Assembly: GCA_037501455.1 (NCBI GenBank)
Contig: CM074856.1
Coordinates: forward strand, 88,920,001 to 88,984,000
Length of the DNA stretch: 64,000 nucleotides
Reading direction: 5' to 3'
Source of the DNA: Lantana camara
Taxonomy: Eukaryota > Streptophyta > Magnoliopsida > Lamiales > Verbenaceae
Shown: positions 56,850 through 64,000 of the stretch, one piece after another
Layout of the letters: the number at the start of each line of letters is the position of its first letter
Position numbering within the stretch: the first letter of the stretch is position 1
Translations under genes and position numbers: made by a program
Notes under the pieces: generated by a model
What the model saw: only the letters and a program-made list of their open reading frames with translations
Told to the model about the DNA's origin: nothing
The model's database searches: none

Positions 56850-57620
56850 CGAACGGAAAGCGGCATTGGACTCACCACAGAGAGGTGGACAAACTGTCCG
56901 GAGCCCGCCAAAACGCCGCCACCAGAGCTACCGGAACAGTGGCGGGCCGCCGCCGGAGCGTGCCGGGAAAATCCTGAAAAATCACCCGTGCAAGTACTCC
57001 TCGTGCTCATTCCAAATCCTCGATCAATTTCTGAAAATTCTAACTCAATCGTGTCCAATTTCAGATCAAACAATATGAAACCCCAAAATTTTCAAAATCA
57101 AATTATTTCTAAACCGGTCAACGAAAATCGAATCCGTAAAAAGTATTGTCTCACCCGTGAAGAGCTCTTCGAAACCCATAAGCTATTCACCAAAAAAAGT
57201 CGCCGGAACAGATCCCCGCCGCGAACCACCACTTCGGCGATGTCGTTTCGCCACCTACGCCACGAATTGAGCCAAACTGAGAGCGAAAATGGAATCAGAG
57301 GGCTAAAAAACCTTGGGAACCATGAACTTTCGTCAAAAAAAGCCGTCGGAACACGGCGGAGCTCATTGCTACAGTAACACGAGTTGCCGCCGCTAGCTTC
57401 AGGCGGCATGTGCGGCGCCACCGCGGCCCTGATGGTCATCCCGCCAACTTCTAGAGTTGCGCCGGGAAGTCTTCTAATAGGGCCTGGGGCGCGTGTCTCA
57501 AAAAGGTGGCCGAAAACCGCTGTGAGGGGGCGGCGAAGTCACGGTGGTCCGCCTCCCTTTTTGCCACAACTGAAAATGGTGGAAAAAGTCCACCTCCGCT
57601 TGTCATCGGGCCATGATCTT
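56850..57620. other. GC-rich block inside LTR J
   Basis: Homologous in position and partly in sequence to the block in LTR G (for example CCGATTGACGAACGGAAAG against CCGATTAACGAACGGAAAG at its edge). ORFs in it (such as 57384-57737) share no protein sequence with those in G. Confidence 0.6.
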
Positions 57621-57767
57621 TGTACGGTTGTATTCGCGTCGTCGAGCTCTTCGAAATGGACTACTCGTTCATCCAATTCCGTCGAGAAACGGCCAAGTTC
57701 CGTGTTGTGTATGTTTTCACACCTCGAGTGTGTGTGAACAGTGGCGGGGAACGGTTAGAACCGCTGG

Positions 57768-57770
<3 letters not shown>

Positions 57771-57806
<36 letters not shown>
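57771..57806. repeat. (GA)n microsatellite
   Basis: Eighteen AG units at the 5' side of LTR J, on the minus strand (CT)n just downstream of where the leader would lie. LTR G has a shorter GAGA tract at the matching place (45437-45456). Confidence 0.95.
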
Positions 57807-57808
<2 letters not shown>

Positions 57809-58153
57809 GAAGCTGGAGTTATGGGAATTATGAGGATCCGGGTATTATATCTCGGGTCCTCGTACACGAAAAAGGTCTGAAGAAGGGGTAAACGACGTTA
57901 GAATTGGGCAAACTTAGAGTCTACGAACTCGTCTCGAAGCCCCGAACGCGTTAGAGGGGTCCAAGTGGTCAAAAACTCGATCGAACGAGAAACGACCGAA
58001 AAACCCCTAAAAAGAGAAAATTACAAACAGGCCCCTAAACTCTAAAAGAGTTCAAAATCGGGTCGTGCAAAGCACAAAATCACATAATTAAACACATAAA
58101 AAGGTTGAAATGTGGTGTACCTTATACGTCGAACGAACGGGATTTTACAAACA

Positions 58154-58252
58154 CCCCTCCTTCAAAAGGACCTGTCCTCAGGTCCCACTTCTGAGTGGAA
58201 GAGCTTCGTTTTGTAGTACCTCAATCCACCTCCCGAAATCATGTAGAGTCAT
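58154..58252 (-). pseudogene. Chromovirus J pol tail and PPT stub
   Basis: Minus strand: a short stretch of sequence ending TTGAGG..GGACAGGTCC-like, then PPT TTTTGAAGGAGGGG (58169-58154), then the LTR. The phrase GGACCTGAGGACAGGTCC resembles the end of D (ACTTGAGGACAAGTCC) just after its pol stop. Cut at 58252 by the start of LTR K. Confidence 0.6.
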
Positions 58253-58840
58253 TGTAACATCCCGATCGTTCGGATTTCCAGGTACGCCGTATCGAGAGGG
58301 TTATATGCACTTTAAATTATTTACTTACGTAATTGAGTGTTATTTTAATGCTTATTTGATTATTTGAAATTATATGAAATTAATTGTTTATATTATGAAC
58401 TTTGAATTTTAAAGGATTAAGTTTGCATGCTCGTAATATGCTCGTTATGTGCCGGAATTCAATTCCAATTTTCGTGAAATTTTTATATGTATGATATATG
58501 TGAGTTATGAATATGTTTACATTCTCGTTTTAAGTTTTAGTGTTCGTTTGTCGAGGTTTTAAACCTTATGTATTTGACAAGGGACATGAGGGCCTAACTA
58601 GTTTTAGCGCGCCTCGTGTTTCGGAGACCATAACTTGAGCTCGGGAATTCGGATTCGAATTCCGAAAGATGTGTTGGACTCGTAACGAAGAAAGGAAACT
58701 TTTGAACCTGCTTTGGTATTTTTATAAACCCATTTGGACCCCCGTTTTTCACCCGGAACGAGCAGCTTGTGTTAAAGCCACCTTCTTTGACTAGTCTTAC
58801 TTTTGTGGGCCCAAACTAACCATACCTAAGCCTTAACCTT

Positions 58841-59025
58841 GGTTTATATGACCTTGATTCATCCCTCTCTCTCCCTTATCAGCAGCATTTCGAACCACAC
58901 ACCCAAGAGAGAAGGAAAAGCTGCTGCAATGGAGAAAAAGAAGAGAAGAAAGAAGACCCCTTTCTCTTGCTTTATGATTTTTGAAGCAAATCTTCTCCAT
59001 ACTTCTTCATATATTAAAGGTAAGT
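58841..59025 (+). promoter_or_regulatory. LTR K promoter, leader and 5' splice-site-like sequence
   Basis: GGTTTATATGACC TATA-like box at 58841, CCCTCTCTCTCCC leader, then TTAAAGGTAAGTATATT with GTAAGT at 59020-59025. The acceptor candidate is TTTTATTTCAG ending 62599, just upstream of the gag remnant. Confidence 0.5.
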
Positions 59026-59285
59026 ATATTTGTGTATTCCCCTCTCTTTTATGTATCTTTTGATCCATGAAATCCATGTTTTAATTCAGATTTAATAAGG
59101 GTATGGAAGCTTGCATGAATAGTTAGGGTTAGCTCATATTTTGAATCCATGTCTTAGCTTGAGTTTAGGGCTGATTTCATGCATCTTTGGTGATTATATG
59201 AGCTTCTTTGCTTCCATTCTTGATCTATACTTCATGCTAGATGTGTTAGGGTTAATTCTCCATTGATAACATGAATGAAAGCTTG

Positions 59286-60070
59286 AGTTTTTGGGCATGA
59301 AACTGGAAATTCGAACTGCTGCAAAACTGCTCATTTATTACCGAACTGTTGTCACGTTTTTTAGATCAAATGATTGAATTCTTGCCTCCAATTTCGTGTG
59401 ATAATGCTTGGTTATGTAATATACATGTTGTTCTATGAATGTGCTTCGTTTCGCCCTGATTTCATGCTTTATTTTGGCTGCAAACTTGAGTTCTTGGACT
59501 TTAAAAACTGCTGCGAATCTGCTCCTTTCTCACCAAGTTGCTGTCATGTTTTTTAGGTTTGCTTGATGGATTCTTGCATCCAATTTCGTGTATTAATGCA
59601 TGGTTATGTGTCACACACGTTACTCTATGAATATGTTCTGTTTTGCCTTGATTTCATGCTTCATTTCAGCCTCAAACGTGAGAATATGCTCTGCTCTTCC
59701 TGGTTTGAAGTGCTGTCAGAATTTTGGTCCGTTTGATGACTTCTTGAACTGCATTTCATGTGAAATTGCATGTACATGAAGTATATGAGTTGTTCTACAT
59801 GTTATCTAAGTGTTTACAAGCTTTCATCCCCTGTTTTAGCCCCAGACTTGAAGAGTATGACCTGCTGCATTCCTTCCTTCTTTGTGACAGATTTGGTGCA
59901 TGAGTTTTGAGTTGCTTGCTGCTACTTTTTAAGGCATGAATTGCTAATGTTTTCGTGTGTATTTCATGCATGATATGTGTGTGTTTGAGGCCTAAGAAAT
60001 CCCTCCAAGAGCTGATGCAAACTGCCCTGTTTTGCCCTGATTTCATGCCCATTTTCAGCTACGTATGTGA
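59286..60070. repeat. Four-copy diverged tandem repeat of about 193 bp in LTR K
   Basis: The phrases TCCAATTTCGTGT (59384, 59577) and TTTTGCCYTGATTTCATGC (59449, 59641, 60030) recur at 192-194 bp or twice that. The third copy is shortened around 59830, where only GTTTTAGCCCCAGACTTGA is left. Each copy also has a GAACTGCTGC..CTGCTC-like core. Divergence between copies is well above 15 percent. Confidence 0.8.
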
Positions 60071-60426
60071 GCTTGAACGTGACTTAATTTCTTTCCTTCC
60101 TTGCAACGTTTAATGTGGCTGTTTTGATGCTCAAAAGCTGATCATATGAACTTGCTTTGCTTCCTTTTTGATACATGATACTTGGTAGATGGGTTATGGA
60201 TGAATTCTCCTTGAAACCATTTGATGAATTTGTTTGAGCATGAATATATGATGCATCTCTTCCCTCTCCTCACTTTAGCTTCGGTTCTTGCATGAATTAG
60301 AGCATAAACCTTTGAATCTTTGATGCATATATCTCGTATATTGTGTTGGTTTGATGTTAGCATGGTTTGGTTTTGGTTCTTGGTGAGTTTGAGGGCTAAA
60401 AACCGAGTTTTGGTCACTGGAAGCGG

Positions 60427-60556
60427 ATCCACGGGCGTGGATTTTTGGTTTTACCAAATCCATGACCACTGATAGGAGGCCAGCAGCAGGGGACGTTTCT
60501 GTCCCCAGATCCACGGCCGTGGATCTCCTCTTTTGAAAATATCCACGGCCCTAGAT
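60427..60556. repeat. Palindrome cluster of LTR K (ATCCACGGCCGTGGAT, four positions)
   Basis: ATCCACGGGCGTGGAT at 60427, ATCCATGACCACTGAT at 60458 (worn), ATCCACGGCCGTGGAT at 60509 (perfect, 16 bp) and ATCCACGGCCCTAGAT at 60541. Spacings 31, 51 and 32 bp, two doublets. Confidence 0.8.
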
Positions 60557-62393
60557 CTAAAAGACTTGAGCTTTCTTGCCCGAACTTTGTTTCTTTGTCC
60601 GTTTTGTTCGTTTCCCTCCCCTATCTTGTTCCTATGGTGTTGAATGCTTGTTTATATGTATGATATGTGCTATGCTATAACTTGTCATTGCTCGAGTTTT
60701 ACATGTTTCATGATTGTATAATGTGTTGTGAGTGTCGTGTGTGTTGCATAATGTTTATGGATTCGCTTAACGTGAAATGTGTTTTATGTCATCTAAGTGC
60801 TCCCTTACGTTCACGTGTGACTTCCTAACTTGGTATTTGACATGTATATGAAGTTCGTGAGCATGTTTAACGTGGAAAATGTGAGCTATGTTTCGACATG
60901 ATTCAATATGACCTAATGTGACTTAAGTGTTAATTTCATTTCATACTTTATGCATCATTTGCATCCATACGCATATGCCGAGCGTCTAATTGATTCATGT
61001 TAAGTCGAAGCTTGTCCTTTGCCCTTTGTTTTGTTCTTAGGTTTGTCTTGAGGTTGAAGAGGTGGTTCCTTTTGTTTGGTTTGGTCGACAAGGTGTGGTT
61101 TTCTTTTCTTTTAGCTACGATGACCTACAACCTTACGTGTATTTAAGCCCGCATGCGATATATATATATACACACATATAGATAAGTGTTTGATAAGTAT
61201 TTTGTTATGAGATTTTTCAAAAAGGCTTTTATATGTATATGTAAGCTAAGTTTTGATTATTCGTTTTCAAAAGGGTTGGTGTGAGTTTTGTTTTGCGAGC
61301 TTTGGGACATTAAAAGATATATCCATGTGTGCGTGTGTATAAGCTTTGTGATATGTGAAAGTGTGGGCCCCGGAGTTGTATGTAATGGGAGACCTGGGTC
61401 GGCCATGGGGTCGCCGGTTGCAACCCATGTATACTTCCCCACGAAAGTGAGGCTTAGGTCATCCTCGGGAGGTCGAGGGGAAAGTGGGTCTCATATGCCG
61501 ATGGTATAACCCGTCAGGGTCAGGTAGGATCCCCCTTTGCCACCATTATAAGGTAATATATGTGTGGGGTTGAGAGTGGCCGCTGTCTTCCCCAAACGGA
61601 GAAAGATTGGATTGATTTATGCTTTTTGCTTTGTCTTTGCTTTGCTTTGCTATGGACTAAGTGGGTTGGGACTCGAACTCGCCGGGTCAATTAGTTTAAG
61701 TCTTCGTTTCCGTTATGGTTTGTGAATCGGGATTGGACTTCTAATTTCTAAAACTTGGTGATTTTGGCCTTCGGCCCTAAATCTTTCTTTCTATATGTAA
61801 TATCAGGGGTTTAAATGATTTGGAATGCAAAAACCAACCCAGGTTCACGAACACTCTTCGATTTGATTATGTTATGCTCTACTTCTATGTACGTGTGCAT
61901 GTGTTAGCCCCCTCACCAGTCTTTAGGAATGACCCTCGTTATTTCTCTCTTTTCCCCCTTTGATTTGAGTATGCAGGTGCCTGTTTGAAAGTTGGAGCTA
62001 GGCGGTTGTCTTTGAGTCGTAGTTGTGGATAGCTCGAGTCACATGCATTGTATTTTGTTTTCTTTATGCATTTTCCTAATTTTGAAATATGTATAAGTTT
62101 TGTCTTAATTCGATTTGTAAGGATTTTTATAACTTGCCTTGCTAAATTTTGATATATCATGTTTATGTTTCGAGTATGTATGTTGATTTTGGGATTCAGA
62201 GGCTTCCACATTCGTTAATTGTTTTTATTGCGCGCTCTGAGTAGGGTCTAGACCGCCTAGATTAGTTTGGATTTTTGTTTGTCACCCGTTCGCCATGGCT
62301 TGATGCGTGGACGGAGTCCCCATTTCGTTTCATATGTTACGTTATGGTGCGGGGGATGTGGCGCCCTCCGCTCCGGGCTGTTACATCCTTAAG

Positions 62394-62406
62394 TGGTATT
62401 AGAGCT
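62394..62406 (+). promoter_or_regulatory. Primer-binding site of chromovirus K
   Basis: TGGTATTAGAGCT, iMet-type PBS with one C-to-T change, nine bases after the LTR end. Confidence 0.88.
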
Positions 62407-62599
62407 CTTGGTTGCAAAACCGGAGCTCTTGTGTCGTGTCGGGTTTGTCTAGGTCGTTCGGCTTAAGATTACTTGTTGTTGGCATTCAATACATCACTTA
62501 TGTGAATTATTTGATATTAATTATATTAATCGTTCACATGAACATGCACTAAAAACCCCACATGCATCGATATCTTTTTGGAACTGTATTTTATTTCAG

Positions 62600-63700
62600 G
62601 ATACTCTTTCGATAGCAACAAGTATTACCGGGAAAAGAACAAGAGAGACAGGTATATTCGAGCTACAAGGGGCTTAGGGATTTTATCTTTGGAAGCAATT
62701 TGAAATGAGGATATCAAGGTCAAGTTCTAGGTGATCAAGAGAAGGAAGTCGAGATTTGAGGAGTCCGAGAAGAATTCTTAGGAGGGAGTTCTATTCGAGA
62801 ATTTTGTACAAGTACCTCCCTTCCGAGTTTGATGATAGTAAGATTTCAATTAGAAGAAAGAAAGAAGATGGATGATTTCATATAAGGGTTTGAAAGATTG
62901 GGTACCTTCGAGGACTATCCTAGAGTTCGGAATTAGTTGCAAGTAAATAGATATGGAATTCGATCAAACATTCAAATTCCAAGAATGTGTATATGATCCG
63001 AGGATGCAAGACGCGTGGGGCTACGAAGGAATGGGTAATCAATGGACTGGGTCTCACCCATTACTCATGTGAAGAGAAGACCGGCTAGGGATTCGAAGAT
63101 CAAGCAAGGAATCCAAACATCGACGAATTCTCGAGAAGCTTCAAGCTATTAACAATCTCAGAAAAAGAAGATTTCAATGCCGAAGTGGAAAGATCAAATT
63201 AAGAGGAATTAGGAATTTTTTCAAGTGACGTTAGATGGGAAAATATTTCAAGATGAAATATTTGAAGGTAAGACGAGGAATCCACAAGATAAGAGAAATT
63301 CTTAGAAATTCAAGATTTCAATGACTCGGAGTATAAGAAGATTCAAATAGCAAATATGGATTTTATATCTTCTCACCGGAAGCAAGTCAGTGTTTATATT
63401 GTATAGACTCGAATCACATGGAAAGGGAAATTCAAGAATCTTATGAGGTCATCAATATCAAACAAGGAAAGATTTTAATACTAAAGGTGGGAGTATCCGA
63501 GGAACAAGAATCTGAGATCTTCAAAGAATGCCACGACTTCAAGATCCCGGTTCAAGTTCAAGTTGGCACTTTGGGAATCAAGGAATTAACCCCGAACTCA
63601 ATACTACTACTATGGTGAACGGTACATGAAGCATTCATGGCACTACATACATGCATATTTTAATATCGGGTAAACCCACGTGTTTATTGTCTTATTCCTT
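62600..63700 (+). pseudogene. Chromovirus K gag-protease remnant, heavily decayed
   Basis: No continuous frame. Landmarks in gag order: AAGTACCTCCCTTCCGAG (KYLPSE, about 62812), an ISGFERLG-like piece (about 62885), CAGTGTTTATATTGT (QCLYC, a zinc knuckle start, about 63389), and ATTCATGGCACTACATACAT (63634), matching the D protease segment IHGTTLHA at 13557. The 66-residue frame at 63418-63618 lies between knuckle and protease, where the family has an acidic linker; I recognise no domain in it. Confidence 0.6.
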
Positions 63701-64000
63701 ATTTTCAGTGATTCTTGATTTCATTTGTTATGTAATTGCTTTCCTTCTTGCTTTTGTTGAATGGGTGTTTCTTGCCCTTCGTGGCTCTTGCTTGTAGTGT
63801 GCTTCCTTTCTTTCCTACTTCTGTTTGTTGTGTATTTCTTTTCATTTTAGTTCTTGCTCGTTGTGTGCTTTATTTTCTTTTTGTGTTAACTCTCTTTTGG
63901 AGAGAGTTTGTGGTGCGGAGTGTTCGTGAGTGTTTGGTGAGTTGTGAGGGTCGACCTGCTTTCGGTGGTCGGTTTAGAAGGTGTTTTGCTCTCGTTGAGG
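63701..64000. other. Unassigned pyrimidine-rich sequence
   Basis: No gene recognised. T/C/G-rich DNA with loose internal repetition: TTCTTGCTTTTGTTG, CTCTTGCTTGTAGTGTGCTT and TTCTTGCTCGTTGTGTGCTT. The last 100 bases are GT-rich with a mild inverted TCGACCTGC..GGTCGGT. It could be gag-pol debris of K or another element. Confidence 0.4.

Larger units (their letters stand above)
54000..58153 (-). repeat. 3' LTR of chromovirus J (about 3.95 kb plus a nested TRIM LTR)
   Basis: On the minus strand it starts TGTTTGTAAAATCCCG at 58153 directly after a PPT, and ends TTAGGGTGCTA near 54000. It carries the CTCGGCGGGTACGAG box (about 54949), a GACGGCCCAACATCGTC box (about 55204), the GC-rich block, a GA microsatellite and a donor-like GTGAGA (57154-57149). 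Layout and sequence match LTR G. The exact left end is unsure, since the expected TG is TA. Confidence 0.78.
58253..62385 (+). repeat. 5' LTR of chromovirus K (4133 bp)
   Basis: TGTAACATCCCGATCG to CGGGCTGTTACA, followed by TCCTTAAG and a PBS. It holds a TATA-like GGTTTATATGACC (58841), a CT-rich leader, donor GTAAGT (59020), a four-copy tandem repeat (59286-60070), palindromes (60427-60556), and the GGGTCGCCGG and GACTCGAACTCGCCGG boxes matching those of D. The 3' LTR is outside the window or lost. Confidence 0.88.

Overview
This window is plant (flowering-plant, probably eudicot) repeat-rich nuclear DNA. I find no convincing host gene. Almost every base belongs to LTR retrotransposons or their debris: Ty3/gypsy elements of the Athila lineage (RT motif FMDDFSVYG, protease tail LLLGRPFLST), Ty3/gypsy chromoviruses of the Tekay/Del type (RT motif FIDDILVYS, iMet primer-binding site TGGTATCAGAGC, chromodomain-like integrase tail), a Ty1/copia-type solo LTR, and small TRIM elements. 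Every coding region carries stops, frameshifts or lost catalytic residues. Lineage names come from motif recognition, not from a database search.

Layout. 1-2192: Athila pol fragment, minus strand. 2193-5960: chromovirus fragment A, minus strand (gag-protease, PBS, LTR). 5966-7653: end of chromovirus B, plus strand (integrase tail, PPT, LTR). 7654-8450: start of LTR C. 8871-49423: five tandem copies (U1-U5) of a 4.76-kb composite block. Each block holds the 3' ORF of an Athila element, its 3' noncoding region, its 1.5-kb LTR and a piece of an inverted chromovirus LTR (H). U1 is split by a complete 9.6-kb chromovirus D (9311-18908, TSD TGTGG). U4 carries a copia-type solo LTR (37362-39295, TSD CTTGG). 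U5 contains an internal inversion bounded by TRIM elements and a 4-kb chromovirus LTR (G). 48722-51103: the full remaining part of LTR H. 51104-53999: chromovirus I, plus strand. 54000-58252: LTR J, minus strand, with a TRIM solo LTR inside. 58253-63700: chromovirus K, plus strand (4.1-kb LTR, PBS, ruined gag). 63700-64000: unassigned pyrimidine-rich DNA.

The strongest unexplained signal is in the LTRs. At least six LTR families, both chromovirus and Athila, carry a cluster of 12-16 bp CpG-rich palindromes set out as doublets. The palindrome sequence differs between families (AAACGGCCGTTT, GACACGGCCGTGTC, TAACGGGCGTTA, ATCCACGGCCGTGGAT). The spacing is nearly constant: 31-34 bp between starts inside a doublet and 39-52 bp between doublets, usually three doublets per LTR. 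Because every copy is self-complementary, each doublet could also fold as a hairpin with a loop of about 20 nt. A second shared feature is a consensus 5' splice site inside chromovirus LTRs paired with an acceptor-like site just before gag, which would splice the PBS and (in D, H and K) the palindrome cluster out of a subgenomic mRNA.
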